DNA from: Schistosoma haematobium
Taxonomy: Eukaryota > Platyhelminthes > Trematoda > Strigeidida > Schistosomatidae
Direction of reading: 5' to 3'
Assembly (NCBI RefSeq): GCF_000699445.3
Contig: NC_067196.1
Location: 83,008,364 to 83,072,363, forward strand
Length of the DNA: 64,000 nucleotides
Part shown: positions 11,885-23,935 of the stretch, piece by piece
Position numbering within the stretch: the stretch's first letter is position 1
Layout: each line of letters opens with the position of its first letter
Notes under the pieces: model-generated
What the model was told of the DNA's origin: nothing
What the model saw: the letters and a program-made list of their open reading frames with translations, nothing else
Databases searched by the model: none
Program-made: the position numbers and the translations under genes

Positions 11885-14800
11885 TGGAGAAGATTTGTAG
11901 CCCAGATCGATGAAAGGTCCATGACCAAACCATCTAGCTCAGAGAACAAAACTCCATCAATTTAGCGGCGGCCTGCTTGAATATCTGGGCTACCTGTTTC
12001 TGCCATCTGATTATTTCAACAAGTTATCTGTTTTTTTCATTTTAATTTAACGTCTCATTGTGTCCATTAATCGCATAACCTATACAGGCGCTTTTATGCA
12101 CAGCCCACGACCTTTCGCTGCACAAGTTACAAAAAAGTACTATAAAAGACATCGTGGTGGTTGGTAATATGCGTTAAAGAGAATGAACATTAATCGTATG
12201 TCGATTCCCGAGCTGCTAAATTCTAACTGCCGATTACTAATCAACAAAGTGGACTATCTTCAGTTCCTACTAAGTCGAAATATGTATCGTAATTATGGTG
12301 TCATCACAATTCGAGAATCTTAGTTAAATGATTTACAGGACGACTGCCTAGTAACATTACGTAATTTCAAAATTTATCGTCAGGATCGATCAAACAATAA
12401 GAAGAGGTGTGGCGGCGGTGTAGCTACGTTTGTAAACGTGAACTGATGCGCGTTTCAAGTTCTCAAATGACTTTACCGACTGTCTAACTCTAAGATGTCG
12501 TCCAAAACATCTGAATAAATACAGATATGTTTATGTTACTAATATCTACGTGACTCCAGACTGTGCATCATCTGCGCTATCTGTTTTCGCTGATAAATTC
12601 ACTGAATTTGCTGTTACTGCCTTCAGTGATTCACTTTCAGTTGTATGTGGTGATTTCAATTCATGTGACTGTAGTTTCCTTACGTCACTATGTCACCAAA
12701 ATGTAGTAGATTTTCCTACTCGTTTGGATGCTCATTTAGACTTCGTTTTCATTAATGATGTGGGTATAATGTGACTCGTAAACGTGCTCCATTGTCTAGC
12801 TCGGATCACTGTATGATTCGTGTTTTACCTAAAGTATATGAAAAGCATGGGAAGAGTACACTCTACATCAAACCAAGAAAGTCAAATATAGGGATTACTC
12901 AGAAAATATCCAAAACCTGAAAATCGTGTTTCATACGACTAACTGGGAATTATTTACAGATGACTCACTGGAAATCACTACTCATGTTATCACTTGTTAT
13001 CTTAAATTCTGTTTTGATATTTGTTATCCCACTGAAACCATTTTTGTAAGTTTTGATCGACTTACATCTACACAACTAAAACAACTACGGAGGGTGAAAG
13101 AAAGAATGTACAAGGAGAAAAACTCTAATAAAGTTCGTAAGCTAAATGGTCTGATAAATCTAGAGATTAGACGTCTCAACTCTATGTTTACTCAAAAAAT
13201 CTTGTCTTGGAAAAACTCTCCAAGTATGTGGAAACCCGTTAAAGAACTTACAGGTGACAGACCATCTAGGAGCGATAACCAGCTGAATGTTTGTGACTTA
13301 AATAAGTCTTTTGTACGCCAGTCATCTGATGTAATGCTCCCTTCATCCACAGGTTTAAATAATAGCTGTGTTCCTAGTTTCACTGAAACTGATGTCCGAA
13401 GATGTCTCCAGTCACTTAATTCATCCCGATGTTTAGGACCTGATGGTATCCCAAACCTCCTTTTTAAAAATGCGCTGACGTCCTATATTATCCATTCACG
13501 ACTATCTTTAACAGATCCTTCTCATTTAATCTTATACCGAAAATGTGGAGAAAGATGAAGATAATCCCTGTACCCAAGAAAGCATCTGGTGATAAGAATG
13601 TAAAATTTAGACCTATTGCAATAACTTCACCCTTCCTCGAAACCATGGAAAAAATATTAATACTTCCACTTCAGCCTGCGATAAAAGAGCATATTGATCT
13701 GTATCAGTTTGCTTAGAGATGAAAAAGAAGCACCTTGGATGCTGTTGCTGTTCTGCATCACAATATAGTGTTCAACTTAGAAAAGGGTAAGAAGTATGTT
13801 CGATGTGCTTTTCTTGACTATACTTCAGCTTTTGATTCTATACCAAGACAACGTTTAATTAACAGGTTAATCAGCGTCAACATTGACAGCTGGACAACCA
13901 ACTGGCTATGTCTCTACCTCTCTGGAAAGGAGTAGTACACTGTATTTCGAGGAAAGTGTTCGGAGTCTCTACTGTCTCATGAAGGTGTATCACAAGGAGC
14001 TGTTCTTTCACCTCTTCTTTTCTCTTTTTTCTGCATGATCTGCCATCTTCCACAGAAAACACTTTTGTGAAATATGCGGATGATCTCACTGTATGTATGT
14101 CTGTCTCTTCCTCTTTACATCCCATAGAAATGAATGAGTTTTTGTCTTGTATTGATTGTTGGTCTGTTGGTAATGGTCTTATACTTAATCCGTCTAAATG
14201 TCAAGCTGTTAACTTTAGCACGAGACATGAATGGAATCTAAACACCACTTTGAGATCCCATAATGCTTGTGTTATTGGAGACTCCTTGATAAGAACAGTG
14301 TCGAAGGTCAATTATCTTGGTGTTACCTTTTCCTCTAATCTCTCTTGGTCTTCCCACGTTTTATTGCTGTCGAGGAAGGTTTTCTGTCTGACTTACTACA
14401 TAAAGAGATTGCATGCTCTTGGGACTACTCGTCATTTACTCTTACAATTTGTTAATTCTTGCATATTACCTATTATTTTTCACTGTTCTCCATTATCCTT
14501 TCTCAGGCTTTTGAGAAAAAATTTTGCTGTATTGCAAAGAGTGCTAAAGGCAGTTATCAGAGTGTGTGGTGAATCTTTCGAGGTCATAATTAATATGGTT
14601 GTGGATAGATATCTAAAGTCATGCAAACTCCTGTCAGGTGTTATTTTATCAGATACTAGCCATCCCCTTCACTCTTATCTTTCTCCTTGCATATCTTCTG
14701 GTAGAATGAGACGTAATTACATTAAAATCCATGCACGCAAGGAAAAGTATAAAAGTTCAATAATATCTTACCTAGAAAATATACTCTGTGACGAACAGGT

Positions 14801-15016
14801 TGTTAGAGTTAACCAAGTCAATAACCTGCATTCTTAACATGTCTCTAATTTGAAAAGTACAGTTTTTCAGATTCCTTTTTTTAGACCTTTTTTCCCTTTT
14901 TTGTCTTTGTTTCTGTTTTTTGTGTAAGAAACTTGTTGAAATACCCTGTGCTGAGAATTTCTATATTGTACCGAAATATAATATTGAATAAAGCCATTAA
15001 TAATAATAATAATAAT
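11885..15016 (+). mobile_element. CR1/Jockey-like non-LTR retrotransposon, near full length, broken
   Basis: Contains, in order, an untranslated 5' region, an AP-like endonuclease region, a linker, a reverse transcriptase and a 3' untranslated region ending in a (TAA)n tail at about 14998-15016. The 5' boundary is inferred from similarity to the mini-copy at 6667-7068, which aligns from about 11973, so 11885 is uncertain. The same 3' end recurs at 41681 and at 23796. No flanking duplication was established. Confidence 0.82.
12183..14837 (+). pseudogene. LINE ORF2 remnant: endonuclease plus reverse transcriptase
   Basis: Would nick DNA and copy element RNA by target-primed reverse transcription. 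An endonuclease start is visible from about 12183. A CGDFNS block (12647-12664) and a DFVFIND block (12742-12760) mark the endonuclease core. The RT begins around 13384 with a GPDGIP block (about 13438), continues with VPKK and FRPIAITS (13570-13630), FLDYTSAFDS (13810-13840) and the catalytic YADD (14073-14084), and ends after a YLGVTFSS block. There are at least six stops or frame changes (for example near 12324, 12440, 12774, 13558, 13716 and 13935), so the copy is dead. Confidence 0.85.
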
Positions 15017-15332
15017 GACAACTATAATATTTAAAATATTATGACATTTTATCTGTTTAATATAAGTGAATAATAAGTTATTTCACTCAATAGTTACCAT
15101 AGTATATTTTATTTATTTCATTATATAATGGACATCTGTATGATTATGTAAATATTATCTTGTTCATCCCTTCAGGCTATCGACAACTTCTCACATATTC
15201 TACTTTATTCAAACTAGGTCATTGATAGTTGAAAACAGTTTAACAATCTGTTTAAAAGAATATATTTATCAACTAATATTTTTCAGAATGTACAATAACT
15301 AACAACCTAACCAATATCTATAACCATGACGT

Positions 15333-15850
15333 TGCACTTACTCTCCAACGGTCACGCCTGTTACCTCTCGTAGAGGAGCATAGGCTGTCCACCACCATTC
15401 TCTATCGAACTCTGTGCTTGACAATCCTTCCCAGTTTTTACCACTTGCTATTCATTCTTTTAGTGTCTGCTTCCAATTCTTGACACAATGTGTTCCTTAT
15501 TCTTCCTCTTTTCCGTTTCCTTTCACGATTCCTAGTTATCATTTGCTTCACGATACAGTTTGATGATTTTCATAATGTACATCCTATCCAATTTCAACGT
15601 CTTTTCCTAATTTCCTCCTCAGATGGGACTTGGTTTGTTCCCTCCCATGGTAGGCTGTTACTAATGGTTTCCAATCAACAGACATTGTTTATCTTGAGTA
15701 AACAATCGTTTATAAATATTTGTACTTTTTGATGACAGTTTTGATAGTTCTCCAAGTTTCAGCTCCGTACAACAAATATAACTGTCTTTACGTTCGCATT
15801 GAAGATTTTGACTTTGATCGTGATGTTACAATCACTTATATTCCTGACTG
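15333..15850 (-). mobile_element. SR2/RTE-like LINE, 3' fragment
   Basis: Same order of blocks as 21921-22717: 3' tail region, GGAGCATAGG, TAATGTGTTC-like, and cysteine/tryptophan-rich RT C-terminus in reverse complement. Frames are broken. Confidence 0.7.
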
Positions 15851-15954
15851 TAGTTATTTAAAAGTTGAATAACATTTTTTGTATCAATGAATATGATTAT
15901 CGTTATGGGATTGTAGAGGTTGATACGTTTTTGGTTAAGATCATGAATCGATCG

Positions 15955-16012
15955 ATGTTCAGTGCTTCCAGGTTTCTCCATAGTGGACTAACATCAATCG
16001 ATTCATGATCTA
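15955..16012 (+). mobile_element. tRNA-headed SINE, very short 3' fragment
   Basis: Starts at TTCAGTGCTTCCAGG, immediately downstream of the hammerhead cleavage position, and runs through GATTCATGATC. Confidence 0.55.
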
Positions 16013-16086
16013 AATCAATTAATGTAAACAAATAAATAAAACAAAAAAAGATATTTTCTCTACGATAATTTAAATGTTTCAATTAT

Positions 16087-16228
16087 TTACTTACTTACAC
16101 CTGTTACTACTCTTGAAGGAGCATAGGCCGCTCACCAGCATTCTCCATCCAACCCTGTCCTGAGCAATCCTTTCCAACTCTTTCCAGGTTTATTCACCCA
16201 TTTCACGACGTAATGTGTTCTTTGGCGG
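16087..16228 (-). mobile_element. SR2/RTE-like LINE, very short 3' fragment
   Basis: Only about 140 bases: a CTTACTTACAC tail, GGAGCATAGG, and a TAATGTGTTCTTTGG block on the plus strand, then unrelated AT-rich sequence. Confidence 0.65.
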
Positions 16229-16784
16229 AGTTAAATATTTCAATTACGGTGAATTAAAGAAACATGAGTGTTTTGTAATTCCTTTGAATATAATACTCAT
16301 TTTGATTATTACCAATAGAGTATTTTATTAAGTTGTGAATCAAAGTGTCCTAATGAAGAAATATACTGAACTTTGAATCACATTATTTGTTCACAGTATC
16401 TCTATATGAAGGCTTTATTCGATTAATTTTTAACGGCTAATTTAGTTTAACGTTATTATTTAAGGCCAATATATTATTCATTCATAGAATAAATAGCATA
16501 GCTTATTTTAATGAAAACATTTATTTTGATGGTTGATCGAATGAAGGACTTTGCTATAAAAAAAGAATATCAGTTCCTATAAAAGAGAATGGCGTAAATT
16601 AGGTGGTTCTGTGTGAAAACTACACAATTTTTGGAAAATAAAGTGTACCTATAATATGAAATACTTGATATTAAATAGAAATAAACGACCGAATTTCTAC
16701 TGGTCATTGACCCGATATACTGTAAACTTAAGTCATAGATATAGTTATGTAAGATATAGTGAACTTCTACTTTATTTTTTCTAT

Positions 16785-17305
16785 TTTTATTTATTTAACC
16801 ACATAGATATTGGTACAAAGGGTCACTGAATACATACGCGCCATTCGATTTATGTGAGGGCTGGGATAATGCCCGGGTGCCCGAACCGAAGCAAGTGGTT
16901 TTATTAGAGTGCCATACCCAGAGCCTTCGACTTAAAAGTCTGATCCACAGAGCAGTGAAGAAACTTCAGGTGATTCACTCCCATGGTAGCCAGTGGCCAA
17001 CAATTGGTTCATACACCATTTGTTCCCTCAGGATATTGGAGCCCATGTACACCACTGATTTGGAATCAGGGCTTTCCAACTCTCCTAGGTGGATCCTCCA
17101 TTTCTATCAACCCGGTTAAAGCGCCAGACATTCGCTTTTCGTCCTCTCAATTTCGTAAAGAACACCCCCGCCACGAAAAGGTAGTGAGTAGGACTTTTCT
17201 GACAGTGGATGTATGCACGTGGCCACTTGAGAGCATTTCGAGAGGAAGAGCTGACTCTCCTCACTCCCTGACGTACCAGGGCATTTGGGGGCTGAACTTA
17301 AGTGA
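16785..17305 (-). repeat. Body of the 5S-SINE-like repeat, headless copy
   Basis: Reverse complement matches 8030-8540, including AAATGCCCTGGTAC, GAGAGCATTTCG on the opposite strand and GGATATTGGAG. It ends in a T-rich tract on the plus strand, equal to an A-rich tail on the minus strand. The two frames here (80 and 117 codons) have no recognisable function. Confidence 0.65.
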
Positions 17306-17604
17306 GGAATGCTTACTTAAGATTATTATTGGTTAGCTATAATACTTTTGGGGTTATTTATTGATTAAAAAATTTATCCTGTATCACAATAATTAGATAT
17401 CTCTCCCTCGATCTCTCTCTCTGAATTCTGATCCTTTGTACAACGATAATAAATGAAATTTCATAGTTTTTGTATTATCGAAATGTCTACTTTAAATAAC
17501 GTCGATAAAATCCACCGGCTAAATTCAAACAACTATTCTAAAGTAGCACTGGTTGTTTAGAATTAAAACTACACAGATTCCCAATATCATCTACGCCTAA
17601 GTAG

Positions 17605-17790
17605 TTAACTTACTTACTCACTTACTTACGCCTGTTACCCCCAATCAAGCATAGGCCGCCGACCAGCATTCTCCAACCCACTCTGCCTTCCGTTCTAATT
17701 CTATCCAATCGTTTTCCATTCTTCCCATGCCTGTCTCTATTCCTCGGCGTAATGTGTTCTTTGACCTTCCTCTTTTCATTTAAGGCAGTT
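17605..17790 (-). mobile_element. SR2/RTE-like LINE, short 3' fragment
   Basis: Starts with a run of CTTA units, then GCATAGGCCG and AATGTGTTCTTTG blocks shared with the other RTE copies in the window. Stops abruptly at about 17790. Confidence 0.7.
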
Positions 17791-18185
17791 AACTAACAAA
17801 CATTTAAATTCAAGGGTGCTTATTATGATGAACTGAACTAATATATAGACTTTCTTGCAGTTCTGTAATTGATGATAAAAAAATTGTATTAAATGGTCTG
17901 TCTCATATTCTGTTTACTCCTGTGGAGATAGTTAACATGAAATTGTCTTGTAAGTAGTTTTTGTTATTATTCACACTTGTCATAGTTTCATATAATTTGC
18001 GCAATTACCATTATTGACTGTATAACTGTTAATTAAATCTAACCTTGTTGTTTCGTAACCGTTTTGTTCTCTTCTGATATGATACACTAATTATCGGTCA
18101 TAAATATAATGCTGCACACACTTCTCATTCTCGGTTATCAACTGACGTGATATCAGTAATCTAATATATTTCCTATCTACGTTTC

Positions 18186-18477
18186 TAGTGTATACTAATT
18201 ATGTTGACAGATATAAATAGTATGTAATACAAATCGGTAATGGAATGCCTGCCAGGAGAAGATTGAAAAGATTCAACTGAAAATAATAGAAAGATAAAGT
18301 AGAGAGCAATTACAATGACAACAGAGGTGAAAGACTCATGAAGCACGCAAAGGATAAGTGAAGGAAGATGTGCAAATATTGTATAAAATGTGTGGTTATC
18401 ATATTTTATAAAATCACTCTGTAATTTTGGGTTAAACAATAAATTGGTTTTCCCCACCCATCTTCTCGCTCACTACA
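18186..18477 (+). repeat. MITE-like repeat H, copy 1
   Basis: Shares with seven other copies the start TAGTGT, the hairpin-like ATTATGTTGACAGATATAAATAG, GAATGCCTGCCAG and a terminus CTCACTACA. Diverged. Confidence 0.6.
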
Positions 18478-18479
18478 CG

Positions 18480-20027
18480 TTTACAGCTCATACTGATATT
18501 TACATTATGCGATTATTCTGAATACAGATCTTGGATCATATCAATCATATTTGGGATTACTGATTACTTCTTATGACTATGGATTACATTAAGTGTATGT
18601 GCAGCCGTGTATTTATGAGCGATAATTCTCATTCAAATATTCATACAATTAAGTTGGTCCGTGGACGAATAATAATAGTACTGTTGCGATTTCTCTGGTG
18701 GTTATCTGTCAGTCATTCAATTATTGAAAATGTAGAACGTATCTTATCATTGAGACAATACAAGATTTTACTATCCACGTCAATACAGAAAGTAGGAAAT
18801 AAGCATAATGAAAATAAACGATAATATAATTAATATCAATAATCATGATAGAAAAGGCCGAAAGTTAAGAATATACTTATAGTTTAAATCCCGAATTGGT
18901 TTCAATTAAATAACAATCAAAAACAAAGAAGCATTTTACAACTGTTTCATTCTAGTGTGTGGCTACCGAAAAAAGTACACACCCGAAGTCGAAAGAGTTG
19001 TAAATTATATAAAACCCACCTACCTCTTTAATACTAACGATTTGGTTCGGTAGGAAAAAATAAAAATCATGGAAAATTAATTAACGGAGATCAACTACTG
19101 AGATGTCTGAAATAAAGCATCTGACAATGAGTCCTGTCATCTTAAGTCATTATCCATTAGTTACGATTATTTTTTAGTTGTAACCAAGACGTTTGGATTT
19201 CCCGATTAGGTTCAAACCTTCTGTCAATCCCTCAATAGATCAAATATATTTTACTTTCTTCGTCTCATTCTTCTAAACAACTTCTATGCTAACCACAGTG
19301 AATGTTCACTCATGTTGATAAAAAATTACTCGAAAACACAGATATATGGAAGAAGAAGAGTTTTGTTTAAAATGCTTCAACCTGTAAGTTGTCTCTGTCA
19401 CCGAATGATCTTATTCACGTTTACTGGTTTTCAATGGTAACCAAATCGAGATCGTTATATGACAAAAACAACCAACTAGTATTCTGTTCAATAAATTCTC
19501 ATTAAACTCTGAAGTTATAAGTTCACATCCATAATTCAGTAGAATATCCATCTGAACCACAACTTTCTTTAGCCATGAAAATAAAAATCCCTAAAACATA
19601 AGGTAATTTAGCTTGATCTGCAGAAGCAGCGGAATTATCAAATATGCAAGGTGATTATTCTAAGTTATTCAGCTTCTGTTCTTAATATAAGCACCGGTTG
19701 AAGGGGAATCATTAATTGTGACTTTCATTGACCAAAAGCTCTCTGAACTGCTCCGTGTGAGATTTTTATCAAAGTCCTAACATAATGGGAATATTTGAAC
19801 AGTTGAAAACTTGAAAAATCAAACTCAGAGTTCAATAGTTGATACATGACAATACCTATAAAACGCAATTATCGAGAGGTGTTCTGTATAGATGTAGAAA
19901 AGAGGAATAAAGAGATCCGGTTAGATATTTTCAAGGTTGATAGTATTTTCTAATACTTTACAGTCTAATGTCAGTCCTAACTAAATGCTTTAGGTTCTTC
20001 AATAACAATAATCAAATAGTTAGTATC
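18480..20027. other. AT-rich stretch, nothing recognised
   Basis: One 83-codon frame (18573-18824) has no recognisable domain. No repeat family used in this annotation extends here. Confidence 0.5.
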
Positions 20028-20154
20028 AGAAGGTGTTTTGTGGAGATTGTAGTAATTTCAACAGTTGAAATCATGAGTCAATTGAAGTTAGACCACCATG
20101 GAAAACCTGGAAGCACTGGACGGCCGTTTTGTCCTATTGTGGGACTCCTCAAAT
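20028..20154 (-). mobile_element. tRNA-headed SINE truncated at the hammerhead
   Basis: Reverse complement begins at TTGAGGAGTCCC and continues to the SINE 3' end (AAAACACCTTCTGA). Everything upstream of the ribozyme core is missing. Confidence 0.75.
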
Positions 20155-20966
20155 AATTTCCTTTTTTGGAGATATTTGCATCAACTATTCTATTCCGTAA
20201 CTTAGTTAAGGTGTAATTAGTCCTTTTTGTTAGTTTAAAGAGGATCGGATGAAGTCTATTCAGACTTTATCATATCATTTGCCCTATAATAGTCTGAAAT
20301 AATTCACCTTTTTTGTATGCTTCTACTAATTTCAGAAAACATGTTTTATAAGTAGTGAATATTGTTGAAATTCTCATTACCAGTTCTAATGTGTCTAAAC
20401 TCAACACATATATCAGCTTCCCAATTTTACTTACTTGTTTCTCTTTCCAACATATTTTCTCTATTTCGTTTATGTTCAAGTTTATTTATCCAAATAATCT
20501 ATCCTATCATATTATTATAGTTGATAATCCTACTTGCCTACATTGATAGAAAGTTTGACAAGTGTGCTTAATGTATTAGACAGACTCTATTGTTTATATC
20601 ACCTGTAAATTACCTGTAATTTTATGATTACAGTTACTATCGTTATCAATTTCATCATGTGTATAATAAAAGCATCATTGTTATAATTCATTTATAAACT
20701 AATATGATTGACCAAATGTTATTTTCATATGCATATGGGGATGAAGCAAGAGGGAAATCTAAGTTTGAAAAAAATCTGTTAGTAGGAAAAACAGTAAAAT
20801 AGTTTTTTCCATGTGTCTTTATTTTGTATACAACTGTAAATAAAGTGAATACTTCCTTCCATAAAAAAGCCTACGTGTCGAAAATATTCCGTTTTATATG
20901 ATTCACTTGAAGTGTGATTTTATAATAAATAATATTTCGCAAAATATTTTTATACTATAAACGCGG

Positions 20967-21210
20967 AGATAACGGTGGCTAGCAGTGGAATCGAGGATAC
21001 CCGTTTCATTCTTTTTGGGACCCGTCAGCTGGATGTATCTGCATTCCAGAGCTGATGTTCTCTCCGAAACTCGAACTCAGCACCGTTCTCTTCAATCGCT
21101 CACACGTTATTCACTTAGCTACTGAGTCCAGATAGCCATCAGCTTGCGCAGTGTGGTGAAGTTTTAACCCATTACTGTATCGGTTTGTTTGAATCTTCCC
21201 ATTGATGTTT
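20967..21210 (-). mobile_element. Smα-type SINE followed by the start of a further unit
   Basis: Reverse complement shows CTGACGGGTCCC, ATGAAACGG and GATTCCACTGCTAGCC. A9 of the core is G. Right of the tRNA-like head comes a linker (CAGATAGCCATCAGC) and then the tail block TTTGAATCTTCCCATTGATG. Confidence 0.7.
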
Positions 21211-21350
21211 AAAAATAAAATTGATTAGTCTCCTATAGTGCTTATGACTTAAGGCAGTATCAAAGTAATTCCCATAGGATGCAAATATGTCAATAAGAGA
21301 TTGATCGATTGTAGTCCTAAACATCAATGGGAATATTCAAACAACTAATA
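21187..21350. repeat. Palindromic Smα tails
   Basis: TTTGAATCTTCCCATTGATG at the left and CATCAATGGGAATATTCAAA at the right are inverted copies of the Smα tail facing each other about 110 bases apart. Confidence 0.65.
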
Positions 21351-21424
21351 TAACAATAAATTATTTTTATACTATTTCAAAGCTTACTGAAAACTTTTGA
21401 AGTTATATTATTTATTTATTGGTA

Positions 21425-21640
21425 AGGGTTGTTTAAATCTTCCCGTTATTGTTCATAAAGATCTTAATCGATCAATCTCTTTTAGGTATATGTACATCCT
21501 GAACGGATTACCTCGATATTCAGTTAGAGTTCTGTTGTAAATAATAACATTGAGCTGAACTTATAACTAGCTGACAAACCTCAAGTAAAGTGAAACGCTC
21601 GCCCTGAATTTTATTGCTATCCACTATTTAAGTTAGGTTT
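21425..21640 (+). mobile_element. Smα tail (minus) joined to Smα ribozyme region (plus)
   Basis: Left part is an inverted tail (TTTAAATCTTCCCGTTATTG, ATCGATCAATCTC). From about 21570 a plus-strand ribozyme remnant reads CTGACAAACCTC, GTGAAACGC and TATTGCTATCCACT. Confidence 0.6.
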
Positions 21641-21920
21641 GATGGATTTTAAATATTCACGATGATCGTTTGATGATAATTCTCATGCGTTTGAACTTTG
21701 TGTTTAAGCACAAAAAGAGTGAATTTTCTAAAAAAATAACTTCACTTAATAACTATAATTTTAATTTTGTTAAGTTGCTTTATGTGAATAGTAAGATTGT
21801 ACTTTCAATTCATTTCTTTTTACAAACAGTGGTTAAGTACATCGAAACTCTATGTACATCATTTATATTGCCATGTAAACACTCTATGGTCATTTAGAAA
21901 ACACATCAATTACTATTGTT

Positions 21921-22717
21921 ACTTACTTACCTACTTACACCTGTTACTCCTATTGGAGCATAGGCCACCGAACAGCATTCTCCAACTCACTCTGTCCCAC
22001 TCGGCCTTCTTTCCTAGTTCTATCCAATTCTTGTTCATTTTTCTCATGTCTATTTCCATTTCTCGGCGTAATGTGTTCTTTGGTCTTCCTCTTTTCCTTT
22101 GGCCTTGAGGATTCCATGTGAGGGCTTGTCTTGTGACGCAGTTGGGTGCTTTCCTCAATGTGTGTCCTATCCACTTCCAGCGCTGCTTCCTGATTTCTTC
22201 CTCCGCTGGGATCTGGTTTGTTCTCTCCCAGAGTACGTTGTTGCTAATAGTGTCCGGCCAACGGATCCGAAGTATTTTGCGTAGACAACTGTTAATAAAC
22301 ACCTGTATTTTCTGGATGATGGCTTTCGTAGTTCTCCAGGTTTCCGCTCCATACAGTAGAACTGTGTCGACATTTATATTGAAAATCCTGACCTTGGTGT
22401 TGGTTGACAGTTGCTCTGAGTTCCAAATGTTCTTCAGTTGTAGATATACTGCTCTTGCTTTACCGATCCGCGCTTTCATATCTGCATCAGATCCACCGTG
22501 TTCATCAATGATGCTGCCCAGATATGTAAAGGTTTTTACATCTTCCAAATCTTCTCCGTCAATTGTGACTGGATTGGTGCATGCTGTGTTGTATCGGAGA
22601 ATCTTGCTTTTCCCTTTGTGTATGTCGAAACCTACAGCTGCTGAGGCTGCTGCTATACTGGTCGTTTTCTCCTGTATTTGCTGCTGCAGTTGCGATAGGA
22701 GAGCCAGATCATCTTAT
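21921..22717 (-). mobile_element. SR2/RTE-like LINE, best preserved 3' copy
   Basis: On the minus strand it ends in a TAAG-repeat tail at 21921-21936, typical of RTE/SR2. It holds an open frame for the RT C-terminal region and extends upstream into decayed RT sequence to about 22717, where a Smα unit abuts. Confidence 0.85.
21931..22548 (-). pseudogene. RTE-type reverse transcriptase C-terminal domain (205 codons)
   Basis: An uninterrupted frame with the RTE signature blocks FTYLGS near residues 7-12, LLYGAETW around 64-71, a cluster of Arg/Trp residues including [10 protein letters not shown], and RGRPKNT around 163-169. The catalytic YADD-type motif lies upstream, outside the frame. It is a 5'-truncated remnant of a much longer ORF and cannot encode an active RT alone. 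Confidence 0.82.
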
Positions 22718-22723
22718 TTTGAA

Positions 22724-22990
22724 GCAAAGATGCATGGTGGCCAGCAGTGAAATCTAGTACGCACATTTGAGACTAGTCAGATGAACACATTTGTTTTCCA
22801 CAGTTGATGTTCACTTCGGGACTTAAACCCAGTACTATTTGCTCCAACCTCCATCGCACCATCCATTCAACTAATGAGTTCAGATAGCCGCTGAGTTGTG
22901 AAGTGGGGTTAAATTTTAGTTTTAATTCACATATACTGTTTGTTTGAATCTTCTCATTGATGTTTTAAGACTGCAATTAATCAAAATATG
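22724..22990 (-). mobile_element. Smα-type SINE plus next-unit tail, abutting an RTE element
   Basis: Reverse complement contains CTGACTAGTCTCAAATGTG and CACTGCTGGCCACC; the GAAAC is gone. The linker CAGATAGCCGCTGAG and the tail TTTGAATCTTCTCATTGATG follow, as at 21.1 kb. Confidence 0.7.
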
Positions 22991-23008
22991 GTATTCTGTT
23001 TTTATCGT

Positions 23009-23010
<2 letters not shown>

Positions 23011-23088
<78 letters not shown>
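23011..23088. repeat. (TA)n microsatellite
   Basis: About 78 bases of uninterrupted TA dinucleotides. Confidence 0.95.
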
Positions 23089-23095
<7 letters not shown>

Positions 23096-23227
23096 GATTC
23101 GTCCATAAAAGTATCTCTAAGGGATCATGAGTTATTACTTTTTTCTTCCATATTGTGGTTAGTTATCTGATAAACCATAGATATCAACTGTTCAGTATGA
23201 TAAGCATTTATTTTGTAGTACAACTAT

Positions 23228-23492
23228 TGTAGTGAACGAGAACTCAGATGGGGAATACCAATTTACTGTTTTATGCAAAATTATATGGTGCCTTTGTAAA
23301 GTATGAAAACCATACAATAAATGCATTATTTGTACATCTTCCTTTGGTCGTTCTTTAGATACTTCATGATTCTTCCAATTCTGTTGTCATTACAATTGCT
23401 CTCTCTTTCCCTTTCCATTCTCTTCAGTTAAATCTTCTTTTGACAGGCATTCTACTCCCGATTGCTGCTACATAATGCTTATATCTGTTAGC
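23228..23492 (-). repeat. MITE-like repeat H, copy 2
   Basis: Starts on the plus strand with TGTAGTGAACGAGAAC, the complement of the family 3' end. It ends in ATAATGCTTATATCTG, truncated where a SINE begins. Confidence 0.6.
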
Positions 23493-23640
23493 GTTAATTG
23501 CATACACCGAAGGTCCTGTATTCAAATACCGTGTACGGGATCGCGGATTCACATTACTGAGAAGTCCCATAATGGGACAAAACGGCCGTTTAGTGCTTCT
23601 ACGTTTTCAATGATGGTCTAACTTTGATCGGTTAATGACA
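23493..23640 (+). mobile_element. tRNA-headed SINE, diverged fragment
   Basis: Contains a degenerate B box (TATTCAAATACC), GGATCGCGGATTCAC, CTGAGAAGTCCC and GGCCGTTTAGTGCTTC. It abuts a MITE-like unit on its left. Confidence 0.65.
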
Positions 23641-23724
23641 TCAAAAAAGTGAATCAGGTAATCGTAAAGGAAGGTGAAGAATTATACTCAATCATATGTG
23701 ACACTAATTTATTTTCAGTATGAG

Positions 23725-23935
23725 GATTTGTGGAGATTTTAGTATTTTAAAAGTTGAATCAGCGAGTCTATCTAAGTGCCATACTACGACGAAACTTATT
23801 ATTATTATTGATGGCTTTATTCAATATTATAGATTGGTACAATATAGAATTCTCAGCCGTTCAGTGCTTCAAGGTTTTCAATGATGGCCTAGTTTAAATC
23901 GGCTTCCAGGCGCTAAAATAATAAACATTATATCT
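23725..23935 (+). mobile_element. Rearranged SINE split by a LINE 3' end
   Basis: Left part (TTTGTGGAGATTTTAG) is an inverted SINE tail. It then switches to a plus-strand hammerhead half ending GACGAAAC, and the LINE end at 23796-23856 separates this from CCGTTCAGTGCTTC. Confidence 0.6.
23796..23856 (-). mobile_element. LINE 3' end (61 bases) inserted inside a SINE hammerhead
   Basis: The reverse complement is the last part of the CR1/Jockey-like LINE, including the AATAAAGCC block and a (TAA)n tail. It sits between a GAAAC and a CCGTTCAGTGC of a tRNA-headed SINE, splitting its hammerhead at stem III. Confidence 0.75.

Noticed and set aside
22118..22750. 210-codon plus-strand frame
   Set aside because: Antisense to the RTE reverse transcriptase, whose minus-strand frame has clear RT motifs.
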